A stretch of DNA of 64,000 nt from Brasenia schreberi. Lineage: Eukaryota; Streptophyta; Magnoliopsida; Nymphaeales; Cabombaceae. Shown here piece after piece: positions 11,701 through 39,676 of this stretch. The number at the start of each line of letters is the position of its first letter. The first letter of the stretch is position 1. The position numbers were made by a program, and so were the translations under genes. The notes below the pieces were generated by a model. It was given only the letters and a program-made list of their open reading frames with translations. It was not told the DNA's origin and searched no databases. The stretch covers positions 16,635,501 to 16,699,500 of the forward strand of contig JAYKKT010000073.1 in NCBI GenBank assembly GCA_036023115.1, written 5' to 3'.

Positions 11701-12103
11701 TTAAATGAAGATATCTATGATTATTTGTTCTTTGAACTTTATATAATGTCTGGTTGCATTTGTATGTGTAGATCTTGTGCATGAATGTATTTTTTTCTCC
11801 AAACCTTGTATTTATGATGATTCATAATCCATTACCATGTTTTTTCAAATGCTTCTGATATGTCCTTTAATGTTTACCTGTTTCAGCAAGTTCAACCTTT
11901 TCTCTCTTTTATTGCTTGATTAAAAAGGGAAGTCTGGATTCCCTTATTTTACTTGGTTTTTTTACTTGAAGTACTCCTATAGATTGGCAGGAATGTCATA
12001 CCTGTCGATGATCAATTGCTTAAAACAGTAATGCACCAAATGCATGACCTTTTTGTAAATGACGCTAGGTTGTGGTGTGGCTTTAATGGCAGATATATAC
12101 CAG
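11700..12103 (+). other. Presumed intronic sequence upstream of the first visible PI4K exon
   Basis: AT-rich sequence with no coding similarity that I recognise. It ends in a polypyrimidine-poor but canonical acceptor, TATATACCAG, at 12094-12103. Confidence 0.4.
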
Positions 12104-27549
<15,446 letters not shown>

Positions 27550-28320
27550 CGCACCTGAACTTTTTTGGGGCAATTTAGCTCACACTTTCTTTGGACTGTC
27601 AATGAAGCTTGGCCTACCAGGTCACATTCGTGAAAGTGTCCGAAGCATTGGCCAGTTGACCATCATTCAGGCTGGTGCCAGTTCTAATTTTGTGGTTCCC
27701 TACTTTATGATCAGCACATTGAGTTAAATACGGGATTGATATGCTATAAACAATACATTTACAAGGTTTATGGAATCAACATCTTTGATTTCTTTGGCTC
27801 AAGTGGGCTACATTTTGGCAGCTATGGAGTGAAAAGTTGGTATTGTATCTGTGGGAGCCAACCTGCATTGCATTTGCAAATTGTACAGAAAAAAGAGTAC
27901 CGAACAATAGTTTGATCATACATAAGATCCGAGAAGATCTACTGTCTATCGAGCTCGGAGCTTGTGATGGAGACAGAATTATGCGAAGCCCTGGCCGCGA
28001 GGTGTGAAATGCCGTAATTGCTTTAGAGGAATTGTGTTAGTCATCTAGATGTTGGTTTTGTGATATCCGAGGCAGGCTTGAGGCAGAAAATTTCTGCTGT
28101 TTTAATTCCCAGCGGCACTCTTTTCCCAAGATTTGTTCTTGTATTCTCTTACGATCTGCGAGGTGTTCATATGTTCTCTTACTCGATTCATTATTGTACG
28201 TTTTCCGTGTAAGATTGGTTGCGCGGCTCTTGCTTCTGTCGCAATTAGTGTACAAGTATTTTAATTGAAACGCTTGTGTACATTTGATCATCTCTCCTGA
28301 GTATATAGTGGAACGTTACC
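27550..28320 (+). other. Probable PI4K-beta 3' UTR and downstream flank
   Basis: Non-coding sequence follows the stop codon directly, with no repeat similarity seen. The end of the transcript cannot be fixed, as no clear poly(A) signal stands out. Confidence 0.5.
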
Positions 28321-28336
28321 GCCTGTTTTCAAGGTT

Positions 28337-28340
<4 letters not shown>

Positions 28341-28382
<42 letters not shown>
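28341..28382 (+). repeat. (CT)n microsatellite
   Basis: About 21 uninterrupted CT units downstream of the PI4K gene. Confidence 0.97.
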
Positions 28383-28386
<4 letters not shown>

Positions 28387-29556
28387 ATCGGCAAAACCTG
28401 AGGTTTTTAGACCTCTACCAGACATAGAAACCCTGGGCACCAAGCTCTGGACTTTCGACTTGAAGGTTCTTTTGATTGGACCACCTGCCAGAAGAGTCGT
28501 GGTCCTTGTACTACTGGTTATTACTTTGCAGCTGCAAGGAATCAAAGCAAATTTGTAGCCAATTTGGTGTTTGCTGCTGATATTTTGATTATTCCTCTTT
28601 ATACTTGACACAAAAAAAGAAATACTGTCAATGATCTTGACGAATTACAAGGAAAGCAATGTGATGACACTTTAAGTTGTAAAATGATGCCAGAGCCATG
28701 CACTTTGTGATGGAATGATGTTTATTCTGTACCATAGTTATTGTTCACAATAGGGAAACGTCTTGTACAGCCCTCCATCGTCAAAATGGAGGGTCGAGAT
28801 TGAAAAACTCATTTAGTTGTGATCTTGGTATAATCATGGCCGGAACTCTGCTAGGTGAGAGAAACCATTTGCTTTATACTTTTGGCTTGGTAACCAAAAC
28901 ATGATCCAGCCTATATAGAGCAAATATCAGTTTGATAGGCTACAACTGATTACCATATTTACATGTGCGCTATTCATCCACAATGGAATCTAAAGAATTG
29001 TGATCCATGCATAATATCATTAAAAAGAATACAAATTGGTGGCTGCTACTTAGTATAGGCTATGGGTCTGAAAAAGTATCTACAAGGATGAAATTTATAT
29101 ACCTGCATCCTGCCGAAGTAAGGAACCATCAGATATACATTTGGAACAATTTTGAGAGATTTGAAAAAACACTAAGACCACGATGATTCAACAAAGAACA
29201 AAACAGAGCCAAAATGTTCTCTGAGTGTGAACCCTTTCATTTGATCATCACTTCACTTATTCAAAGAAGAGATGTAATAACTAAGAATCCATACGAATGA
29301 TACAAATATAAATCACATCCACGGACCCAAGCAAAAACATGCTCGAATCAAGGTGAATGTGACTAAAAGATACATAAATGCAATTCTGGATCCAAATATA
29401 AACGAACCTGCACCCAAAAACCCAATTATACATTGCCAGAACTCCGCCAGTATGGGTAACCAAATCTTCAAGATTCCATCATTTGTGTATTCTGCAGACT
29501 ACCAACTAAACATTTCTGTACTTGGTTGCCCAACTCTCATTCTCTTCATATGACCC
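28383..29556 (+). other. Intergenic sequence, nothing recognised
   Basis: AT-rich, without coding similarity or obvious repeat ends. It separates the PI4K 3' end from the P450 terminal exon on the other strand. Confidence 0.5.
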
Positions 29557-29743
29557 TTAATGATACCGGGCGTACGCGCGAATGTGGAGGCCATGATTAA
29601 TGTGAAGAGTAAACATCGGCTTGTAGGTCACCCTCTTTATATGGGTTAGCCAATTTGAAATTGAAGAAAGAAATCAGAACTGCAGCAACAATCTTCATTT
29701 GCCGATAAGCAAAATCCTTACCCAAGCATACCCGAGGACCAGC
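29557..29743 (-). pseudogene. CYP704-like cytochrome P450, terminal exon, frame-shifted
   Basis: Read on the minus strand, a CGCAG acceptor precedes AGPRVCLGKDFAYRQMKI, the heme-binding loop with its axial cysteine. VAAVLISFFNFKLAN follows, and then, one frame over, VTYKPMFTLHINHGLHIRAYAR with a TAA at 29557-29559. Intron position (just before AGPR) and the FAYRQMK signature point to the CYP704 branch of the CYP86 clan, whose members omega-hydroxylate long-chain fatty acids at the ER. The shift lies at about 29635-29650. The upstream exons would lie to the right on the + coordinate, but Copia E begins 118 bp away and I find no further exon beyond it. Confidence 0.8.
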
Positions 29744-29860
29744 CTGCGAAAATTTTAAAGCTCCTTCATAATTTTGTTCAAATTTTCTGTTTTAAACTCA
29801 ACGATCCATATCTTGGGATTTTCAGGAATATGCCAAGTACATAACATGACAAGCATATAT

Positions 29861-30226
29861 TGAAGGAGTGAGATTCGGGTCTTACCTTTTCGGTACTCTG
29901 ATCGCCGGAGGTTTCCAGTGGACGCAGCGGATGTTGATGACGTCGTCGCGAGGTTTCCTCACGAGGGTTTTCTCAGACGACTGTATTCTGTATATCACTT
30001 CTGTAAGAAGCTTTCTGTATCATATATTTTCTCTGTGAATGGATGCCCTTTTATAGGCATCCGCTCCCCTGTCGTCTGACATTCTCCTCTCGTGGCTTCC
30101 CTCGTCTGGGAGAGGTAACGGATGGCTATTATCGGATTTTCGGGTAACGACTGTCTGTTACTTATCAGGCCTCTCCTGTGGTAACGGCTGGATACCAGAG
30201 TCGAGAATGGCCATTACATTGTATCA
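29861..30226 (-). repeat. 3' LTR of Copia E
   Basis: Runs from TGAAGGAGTGAGATTCGGG to ...TTGTATCA on the plus strand. It contains a TATA-like CTTTTATAGGC at about 30049-30059, shared with the other LTR. Confidence 0.88.
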
Positions 30227-30390
30227 TCTCCCACTTGGCCATTCGAGCCAAGTGTATCGACATACTAGTTTTTCCTCCCACTTTCCCGGGATTTTCCCTA
30301 GTTATGTCGATCCCTGATTACTATTGCAATCAGAACCTGTTGTGTGGTTATTTTCCTACACAACAAATCATCCGTTGTATGGTTATTTAC

Positions 30391-33300
30391 CTATACAACA
30401 ACATATCTCAAACCCATGTTTCTAACATGTTTTGAGAAGAGTTCTTTCGTTATGCCTTTGGTTAAGGGGTCTGCCAACATATCTTCTGTTGGCATGTATG
30501 AGATGGATATTTCCTTTCTCATAACCATATCATGAACATAGTGGTATTTTACCATTATATGCTTGCTCTTTGAGCAATCTGCTCCACTCTTAATAAGAGT
30601 AATTGCTGCATTGTTATCGCAATAGATAACCACCGGCTCATCTGTTATTTCCAGCTTCAAATCACGTATGAAGCGGCTTATCCAGACAACACTTATTGCA
30701 GCCATACAACAAGCAATATACTCAGCTTCCTGTGTATGCAAAGCTACACAACCCTGTTTCTTACATGCCCAAGAAACAGCACTACCTCCAAATAAGAATA
30801 TTTGTCCTGAGGTTGATTTGTTATCTTTAATCCGAGCAAAGTCAGTGTCTCAGTATCCTACCACTTCTAATTCATTTGCTTGAAAACATAGTTTCAAGTC
30901 CTTTGTTCCTTTCAGATATCTTAGAATCATTTTTACAACCATCCAATGCTGCCAACCTGGATTACTTTGATATCTACTGATAAGACCAACAACAAAGCTA
31001 ATATCAGGTCTTGTACACAGCATAGCATACATCAAGCTGCCAACAGCTTGAGCATAAGGAACATTAGGCTTATCGTCTCCTTCACCGTGACAATCAGCCT
31101 TACCTAGTTTCACCCCTTTTGCAACAGGTGTATTTGCAGACTTGCATTCACCCATTTTGAATTTCTTGAGGATATAGTCTATATATCTCTCTTGACTCAG
31201 AAATAAGAGTCTAGATCCTCTATCTCGAGAGATCTTTATACCCAGGATATAGGATGCTTCTCCCATATCTTTCATTTCGAACTTGGAGTTTAACCATGAC
31301 TTGGTTTTGACAATCATTTCATTGTCATTTCCAGTCAACAATATGTCATCGACATACAAAGATAAGATGACAAAGTGGCTCCCACTGTTCCAAACATAAA
31401 CATAGTGATCAAGTTTGTTAGCCACAAACCCAAGTTCTATAATGGCATTTTGAAAAGTCAAATACCATTGGCGAGGTGACTGTTTTAGGCCATATAGGGA
31501 TTGTTTCAACCTATACACTTTATCTTCTTGGCCTTCAATCACAAATCCTTCGGGCTGCTGCATGTATATGATTTCTTCTATATCGCCATTTAGAAAGGCG
31601 GTCTTCACATCTAACTGAAGTAAATTCAAATCATAATATGCAGATATTGCCAGGATTATACGTATGGATGCAAATTTCGCAACTGGGGAATATGTCTCAA
31701 CATAGTTTATCCCTTCCTTTTGCAAAAAACCCTTTGCAACCAACCTCGTTTTAAACTTGTCGATTGTACCATCGACCTTATATTTCCTTTTCAGAACCCA
31801 TTTACAGCCTATGGCTTTTCTTCCTTTTGGCAAATCAGCCAATTCCCAGACTTGTTTTTTCTCAATGGATTTAATTTTCTCATCCATGGCTTTCTCCCAG
31901 TCTGTTGCTTTCGATGAATTCATTACTTGCTATAAGTCAAGTTATCAGTCAATTCATCTAAATCTACCGAATTACACACTTCTTCTGAAAGGTAAGTGTG
32001 ATAATCCTTTAAATAGGATGGAATGACTCTTGGCCTCTTATGTCCAATTAAGGTATCGGTAGTTTCAGGAAGTTCTTCTATGGGCTCAAAAGATGATTGG
32101 TCAAAATCTACCAAATCATCAACATACTCTTCATTGTTTTTTCAGGATGTCATTCTTAGAATCTTCTAAGAATTCAACATCTCTGCTTTCAATGAATCCT
32201 TGGTCCTTATGATAGAACTGATATCCTTTTGAACCTTTTGGATATCCAATAAATATATACCTCAAGGACCTACTGTCTAGTTTATCTCTAGACTAATCAA
32301 GGATCTTGACATGTGCAATTGATTCCCATCTCCTGAGATGACCTAGGTTGGGTTTTCTCCCAAACCACATCTCATATGGTGTAGTGAACACAGCTTTACA
32401 TGGTACTCTGTTGAGCACGTAAACAGCTGTGCTTATCGCTTCTCCTCAAAATACCCTTGGTAGAGAGGCATCAATAATCATAGACCTTGTCATATTTAAT
32501 AAGGTTCTATTGTACCTTTTAGCTACACCATTTTGTTGAGGTGTTCTAGGCATTGTATTTTATTTAGTAATATCAAAGTCTTTACAGAATTCTAAAAATT
32601 ATGTTGAGGTATACTCACCTCCTCTATCTAATCTCAAGACTTTGATAGTATGCCCCAATTGATTTTTCACTTCTTGTTTATATTCTTTAAATGCTTTAAG
32701 TGCCTCTGATTTATGTGCTAAAAGATATATATACATATATCTACAGTAGTCATCGATAAAGGTTATAAAGTAACCATTTTCTCGATGTGTCTTTACTCTA
32801 AAAGGTCCACATAAATCTGTGTGAATAATCTCTAATATGGTTGTTGCCCTTTTTGTTTCCTTGGGAAAGACTTTTCTTGTCATTTTTTCTTGTATACAAG
32901 CTTCACATTTGTTGAAAGTCTTTTCCTCAAATTCGGGTAATAAGTCAAAGTTGGATAATTTCTTCAACTTTTCCAGACTTATATGCCCTAGGCGTTTATG
33001 CCACATATTCACATCAACAGAAAAGACACTTTCAATATAAATATAAGATTGATGATTTTCATTATCGGATAAGTTGAACAGTCCATGTTCTACATCAAAT
33101 TCTCCCGAGAACAAGATTCTCCCATGTCTTCCCATAGTCACCTTGTTAGGTACAAACCTTACTTCAAAACCTTTCTTTACTAAGACAGGGACCGAAACCA
33201 GATTGCGCCTTATAGATGACACAATTAACACATCGGTCAGTACAATTGGTTTGCCTTGTACAAATATCCTAAAGGATCCAATACTCATAACATCTGAGAA

Positions 33301-34309
33301 AGTACTGTTTCCCATATACACACGATATTATCCGGGTTGATATTCCTTTAGATCAATTGCCTCTTCCTTGGTTTTTGAGATGTGTCTCGTAGCTCCTGAG
33401 TCGATCCACCAACCTGTAACTGGGCGATCCAAGTATAGGCATTCTGAAATTACACAGATTATGTCCTGCTTCTCCGATTGTCCGCATTGTGGGTTGTTTC
33501 CTCCACCTTTCTTGTTGCGGCAATCCCTCTTGTAGTGCCCCATCTTTCCACAGTTGAAGCACTTGATCCGGGAAGCGGTTTCCGATGATTTCTTAAAAGC
33601 TTGACCGCCTTTCTTATTATTTTTTGTCAAACTTTTTATTTGGTTTCTTTTTCTGGTTGGATTTGGAGCTAGATGCCAACTCATCCTGGACTACTAGCAA
33701 TTTTTTAATTTTGTTTTTGAGCATGTGTTCTTGCTCAATTGCTAGCTTTAGGGACAATTTTGAAAGGTTGATTTCAAGACCTAACCTTAAGGCAGTGGTG
33801 ACCATATTCCATGATGGAAGTAGACTGTTCAGTATAGTTGATATCTACATTGGTTCGGGGATGACTAATTTTGCTACAACTAAATCCCTAGCCATTACCA
33901 GCATATGATTTACATGTTATACTACATTTTCTCCTTCTTTCATTCTAAAGGAGTTGTATTTTTGTAGTAGCAACTGCACATGCAACTTTGCAGTTGTATC
34001 ATACTTAGCTGTTAAAGAGTCAAACGACTCTTTTGCAGTTTCATATTCCTCAAAGACCCTAATCAGGTCATCCTCCATATAAGTTAACATTATAGTTCTT
34101 GCTATGGTATCGTCTTTTAGAAATGTTTTATACATTTTTAACTGTTGTTGACTTGCGTCTGATGATGGAGGACGTACTATTTCCTTTAACACATACTTTA
34201 CACCTTTCAGTGTTAGAGCTAACAGGATTCTTCTCTTCCATATCTGGAAGTTCAGATCGTTTAATTTTTCTGTTTTTGCCAGTTCGGATACACATATCCT
34301 AGAACTCAT
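30391..34309 (-). pseudogene. Copia E gag-pol polyprotein, several breaks
   Basis: On the minus strand from the ATG at 34309: gag (MSSRICVSELAKTEKLNDLN..., LTYMEDDLIRVFEEYETAKESF) to about 33,600. Then come zinc knuckle CFNCGKMGHYKRDC at about 33,560 and protease WWIDSGATRHIS at about 33,400. Integrase shows NMWHKRLGHIS, HTDLCGPF and LRLDRGGEYTST (33,321-32,599). An integrase C-terminal stretch with stops lies at 32,600-31,920. RT at 31,923-30,850 has GCKWVLKRKYKVDG, DVKTAFLNGD and YVDDILLTGND. RNase H at 30,741-30,391 has EAEYIACCMAA and YCDNNAAI. Frames change at about 33,650, 33,325, 32,600-32,110 and 30,850. RT itself is still open for 357 codons. I do not assign a named lineage. Confidence 0.88.
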
Positions 34310-35067
34310 TTTTGTTTGGCAAAAATATCAAGCAAGCGGTCTTATTCTTTCTAAAGAAAACAAAGAAAAACACAAAGCAAGAAACACGTTAACTTATGCA
34401 GAAAATCTAAAAATTTTAAGGGTTTTTCTGCCTCTAAACCAATACCAAAGGATAAATCTGTAATTTTATTTATTTGTTCCTTTTTGTAATTTTTGAAAAA
34501 TTACAAGGACAAACTCGTAAAATCACTATTTGGTATTCTTGTAAAATTCGCAACTGAACGGGGTTAAAATCGTAATTTTAACTCTCAGGGCGAATCTGTA
34601 TTTTTTCAAAAGGAACAGGGGTAAACCTGTCTTTTGACTCAGAACCGATATTTTCCAAACCGGGTTGGATAATACCGTAAATCAGCAGCCTTTGGTATTT
34701 TTGTAATTTTCAAAAACGACCAAGGGGTAAACCTGTCCTTTTGCCATGGCAATTTTGTCTTTCTTTCTCAATACCCGAGGCGGTTTTTTGAAACTACTGG
34801 CGGTTTCAGAAAACCGCTGTTAGTTTTCGGGAAACCGTCGACGGTTTTGAAAACTGCAGGTTTTTTTTTTATTGCTATAAAAGCGAAAAATAAAAAAAAA
34901 CCGTACAGGTATATGGATTTTTCTAGAGAGAGAGAGAGAGGGAGGGAGAGGTTTCGGTCGTTGGTGTCGGCGGTTTTTCTTCTTCTAGGCGCTTCAGAAG
35001 GCTGCTTTGTTTTTCTTTTCTGTCTCGCCTTCGGGCGTTTTCCGGCTTGCCATTGTTTTGCCTTTTG

Positions 35068-35391
35068 AGGCTTGCCTCTGATTTGCTTTTAGGGCTTTTC
35101 CGCCAGCTTTCCTCTGGTTTGTCTTTGGGGCTTTTTCGTCGGTTTGCCTTTGGTTTGCCTTTGGGGCTTTTCCGCTGGCTTGCCTCTGGTTTGTCTTTGG
35201 GGCTTTTCCTCCGGCTTTCCTTTGGTTTGCCTTTGGGGCTTTTCCGTCGGCTTGCCTCTGGTTTGCCTTTGGGGCTTTTCTGCAGACTTGCCTCTGGTTT
35301 GTCTTTGGGGCTTTTCCTCCGGCTTGCCTCTGGTTTGCCTTTGGGGCTTTTCCGCCGGCCTGCCTCTGGTTTGCCTTTAAGGCTTCCTGCC
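35068..35391 (-). repeat. 36-bp tandem repeats in the Copia E leader
   Basis: About nine units of 36 bp, each with CTTTGGGGCTTTTCCGCCGG-like and CTTGCCTCTGGTTTG parts (plus strand), between the primer-binding site and gag. The plus strand is open through all of them and would read LASGLPLGLFRR-type 12-residue units, but it is antisense to the element and there is no reason to think it is translated. Confidence 0.9.
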
Positions 35392-35517
35392 GGCTTGCCT
35401 CTGCTTCCCTGTCCGACTGTCGATCGTTGACTGCTCTTTTTTTTTATTATTATTAAAAAAAAATTCTAACTCTCTTCTCTCTATTTTTTTTTCCAGGGAA
35501 CTAGGCCTTGATACCAC

Positions 35518-35848
35518 TGAAGGAGTGAGATTCGGGTCTTACCTTTCTGGTACTCTGATCGTCGGAGGTTTCCAGTGGACGCAGCGGATGTTGATGACGT
35601 CGTCGCGAGGTTTCCTCACGAAGGTTTTCTCAGACGACTGTATTCTGTATATCACTTCTGTAAGAAGCTTTCTGTATCATATATTTTCTCTGTGAATGGA
35701 TGCCCTTTTATAGGCATCCGCTCCCCTGTCGTCTGGCATTCTCCTCTCGTGGCTTCCCTAGTCTAGGAGAGGTAACAGATGACCATTATCAGATTTTCCG
35801 ATAACGGCTGTCCGTTACTTATCAGGCCTCTCCTCTGGTAATGACTGT
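35518..35848 (-). repeat. 5' LTR of Copia E, outer end missing
   Basis: Aligns to 29861-30180 with about 14 substitutions and then stops at GGTAATGACTG, where unrelated TTATTATTATT sequence begins. Confidence 0.88.
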
Positions 35849-36290
35849 ATTTGTTATTATTATTATTTGTTTACTCAGAACACCAAAGACTCCTTAGTTT
35901 AGATAGAGGAGGTAATCACAAACTACCACACTCACAATTATTCATCCTTCACCAATCGGTTCTTCATTTATGGAGAAGAATCACTTTCAATATTAGAATT
36001 CGAGGGTTTATACACACGTTGGACATCACACTAGAAGAAAAACTCAAGTCATACATTTCTTTAAACAGAAATCATAAGCGGCTAAAACCTACAATTCATA
36101 TTATTTTGGATCCTCTCTTGGGGATTCTCTTGTTAAGGTTGTTCTTGCATTGGTCTTTTTAAACTTCTCATTTTGGCTCGAAATATGACCATGTAAAGGT
36201 AATACTTTACTTTCAATATTATGAATGCTCATCGCACATGGTTTGGGGCTTCAAAGCATTTCGGTTTATCAGCTATTACCCTTCTTTATA
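35849..36290 (+). other. Short intergenic stretch, nothing recognised
   Basis: AT-rich, with a TTATTATTATT start. No exon of the neighbouring P450 and no repeat end was recognised. Confidence 0.5.
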
Positions 36291-38015
36291 ACTCCACCCA
36301 TGTAAGGGATCAACCTTGCATGGCCGGTCCCAAGCCCGGATAAAAGATGAGAGTTCTGTTAGGCTTTCAGTAGCTAACGTAAAACTTTGTCAGACTTATC
36401 TACCATGAATTCTAAAAATTATGAGCATTGCGTTGGGGCATTCCCTCTTAGCGATGCACTGGAGAGCCCAAATGTAGTAAAAAGTAAGCAATGTCCTCTA
36501 CATCTTCTTCTAGATGTAGTGAATCAATTGCAAAAAGGGTTCCCACATCATGGACGAGTGTGGATAAATAAATTAGTCCCATTACATTGTCGCCCGAATG
36601 TAGTGACCAAGTTATAGTGAGGTCTTCGCATTTTTCAGAATGGACGAATGCAGGGGGGAGGATAAGGAAGCTAGTCCTATATAATAAGATTTGTATTGAT
36701 ACTTGTAATATCATAACATTGACCGCCAAGTTAACGGAGGTGGTAGATACTATGATTCGGAGAAACATTCAAGTTTTATGTTTATAAGAGACAAAGTGGG
36801 TTGGAGAATAAGCAAAAGGGATTGAGAATATATATTTTAAATTATTATACTCAAGAAAGGAAAAGACTAGAAATAGAGTTGGTATTATTATAAATAAAGA
36901 TTTAAATGATAGTATAATAAACATACAACAATATGATAATCGAATTATGATGGTGAAATTAGTGTTAGGAGTAGAATCTTTGAATATAGTTTGTTCTTAT
37001 GCATCGAAATAGGATTAAAAGATAGTATAAATAAGGCTTTTTGGGCGGAGTTACATAAGATAATTCAAAGAATTTTATAAAGGAAGATGATTTGTTTAGA
37101 AAGAGACTTAAATGAATATGTTGATAAAAATGTATTAGGATATCAAGGTATTCATGAAAACTGTGACTTTGGGGATATAAATCAGGAGGGAAGGAAGATT
37201 TTAAATTTTGATATGGCTTTTCATCTTTTTATAACCAACACAATTTTAAAAAATGAGATTAACATTTAATTACTTATAAGAGTGACTTTTCACATTAATT
37301 ATTTTTTTAGGAAAAAAGATAGATCATGTTGTAAAGATTGCAAGGTAATTCAAGGAGAAATCTTAACCCCACAACATCGACTTTTAGTAATGAATTTGCA
37401 AATAAAAAAGTAGACAAAGAAGAATAGAGTGCATGGAGCTATTCGGACCAGACGGTAAACCTCAAATGTGAGAAATAAGATATATTTAAATAGAAAGTTC
37501 TTCAAGGAGATGCTTGAAATTATGTTGGTATACCATCTGATATGTGATATATAGTAGGGAAGTGACAAAAGATATGTTAGGCAAATCTAAGAGAGGTGTA
37601 CTTAGATAAAAAAAAGTTTGTTGGTGGAGTAAAGTGGTGTAAAATAAAATCAAGGCAAAGAATGCATGTTACAAATTGTATTATGTCAAAAATACTAGTG
37701 AAATTTCGGAGGCTTATAAGAAAGGAAAGAAAGAAGCGGAAAATAGCCGTTAGTAAAGCAAAAGCCAAAATTTGGAAGAATTTATATAAAAAGCTTAACT
37801 CAAAAAAAGGTGAAAGAAATATTTTTAAGATAGTTGAGGCTAGAGATAAGAAAACTAAGGATCCTACTTTTGTTAGATGCATCAAAGATGAGGACGAGCA
37901 AATTCTAATGGCGAATAATGATATCAAAAATAAATAAATTTTTTTATTTTAATAAAAATACATATGTTAGTAGTATCTTAGGAGAGTTAGCCAAATCAAA
38001 AAAAGTATATACCCA
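36291..38015 (+). mobile_element. Old RTE LINE, 3'-truncated
   Basis: It starts AACTCCACCCATGTAAGGG, the common 5' start of this RTE family, and can be followed through the endonuclease (near 36700-37300) and linker (37590-37940) to NDIKNK and the LGELAKSKK region, where it stops. Many stops and frame changes and higher divergence than the other copies make it the oldest RTE seen here. No 3' tail is present, so no target duplication can be read. Confidence 0.85.
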
Positions 38016-39657
38016 TTCAAGAGATACCAACGACCAAGAGCAATCCATTAGATTGCTATGTTGAATAGGCAAGGGATTGGGTGATGAAACTTGAATAATC
38101 GATGAGAAAAGCTATAGTTTTTTTTTTTGTATTTTTGTTTTTCCATTTGCTTTGGTTGGTTTGGCTGCCCGATGAAATAAAAAAATGCATTGAAAATATA
38201 TTGAATTATGACATTTCTTCTCCAACCAAGTTGTTAGGTTTTTTAAATTTTTATTAAGTTTTCCTATCAAAACATATCACCGACGGCTAATGTTGGGCTA
38301 TGCTAGAAGAGGGGAGGTAGGTGGTCGGTTGAGGACCACTGAGGGCCTTCGTCGTCACCGGAAAATGGCATGAAAACTAGTGTAATCGGCACCTTTTGGG
38401 CATGTCCCAATTCTCGTGTCATATCCTGTCTTAACCGACATGAGATGTCATGTATGATGCACTATAAAATGATATTGTGTCATGTCGTGTCTCCGTGTAT
38501 GCTGGAAGAGGGGGTTTGAATCTTGATACTTCTTGAGGTAGTAGTGCTTTACATTTTTATTAGAACCATGCTAGAAGTTAGTTTCTTAGTTTTAGATAGA
38601 TTTAAATATGTATGATTGTTAAATATTTTTATTGAGGATTCTTAAGTGATGTTTCAAATTAGGGATTATTTGATATGCCTTTGAGGTGAACTCATTTTAT
38701 GGCTTGGTTGATAAAGAACATGTTTTGTTGATATGAAAATGATATTTGAATATTATATGGATATGGACTTAACTATATGTGGATCTACATATAAAATTGT
38801 GAATGTGATAAACTGCATTTGGTTTTGAAACATAATGATGGATGAATACATGAGTCATACTTTTGTGGTTTGTGTGGGTTTCTAGAGACTTGTAAGTCCC
38901 TCAGGCATTCTGGCTTGGGGCGAATATAGAGTGTACTCTCGGGTACACTACCGTGAGAGTCATCATGGTTTGATCATCATAGATGGAGTGACCAAGGTCA
39001 TGTGAAGCGAGCTCCGGGTGACTCTTGCGACTTGGTTTAAACATAGTATGGGATATAATTCTCGTAACTGACTGATATGTGTGAGTGTTAATTTGAAATC
39101 ATAAGTTAGAATGTAAATGTGATTTGTTATAAAATGATTGTTAAACTTGCATGCTTTTAATATGAATTCTATTTAAAGATGTTTAATCTTCTTATGGAGC
39201 AATAAGTCGGAGCTTACCCTACTATTTTACATTTCATTCTTAAGCTAGTACCTCTAGGGTGCACGGAGCTGAGCAGCAGCTGATCGATCGAGCTACGTAT
39301 TTTTGAGATGGTATGATTTAGATGAGCGTTAGATTATCCAGATAAACATATTGTTATTTGGGATTATGTTTGGAGGGCCTTGCATCGTTTTGGATGGATT
39401 GTTTAGATTTATAGATATTTGACATAATTAAGTTGCTATTTCATTCGAGTTAGAATTTGGTTATGCTTGTCTTTGATAGCCGCTCATGCACACGTCCGTG
39501 TGGGAATCTGTCATGTGACATTGATTCGGGTTAGGTTGTGGTCTTCACATGTGTGGGTGTGACACTTCTCTAGTATTTAAAAATATGTTTCATGATGATG
39601 AACTAATTTAATTTTAAACTTTCATATTATATATGTCAACCAAAATATTGAACTTAT
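38016..39657 (+). other. Unassigned repeat-like region
   Basis: No coding similarity. The stretch from about 38880 to 39555 (GCATTCTGGCTTGGGG, AAGTCGGAGCTTACC, ending in GTGTGGGTGTGACAC) has the look of the end of a gypsy-type LTR, but I cannot find the other terminus, a primer-binding site or target duplication. Confidence 0.3.
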
Positions 39658-39676
39658 ATTTGTATGCTTTATTTTT

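Larger units (their letters stand above)
29861..35848 (-). mobile_element. Ty1/copia element E (minus strand), 5' LTR truncated
   Basis: LTRs lie at 29861-30226 (3' LTR of the element) and 35518-35848 (5' LTR, lacking its outermost ~45 bp). A primer-binding site TGGTATCAAGGCC, read on the minus strand, abuts the 5' LTR at 35505-35517. A purine tract AAGTGGGAGA abuts the 3' LTR. Gag, protease, integrase, RT and RNase H follow in Copia order on the minus strand. The LTRs differ at roughly 4-5% of sites by eye, so it is older than element D. With the outer end lost, no target duplication can be shown. Confidence 0.9.

Noticed and set aside
35047..35430. A repetitive 127-codon plus-strand frame (LASGLPLGLFRR units)
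   Set aside because: It is the antisense of leader repeats in Copia E and has no start or context for a gene.
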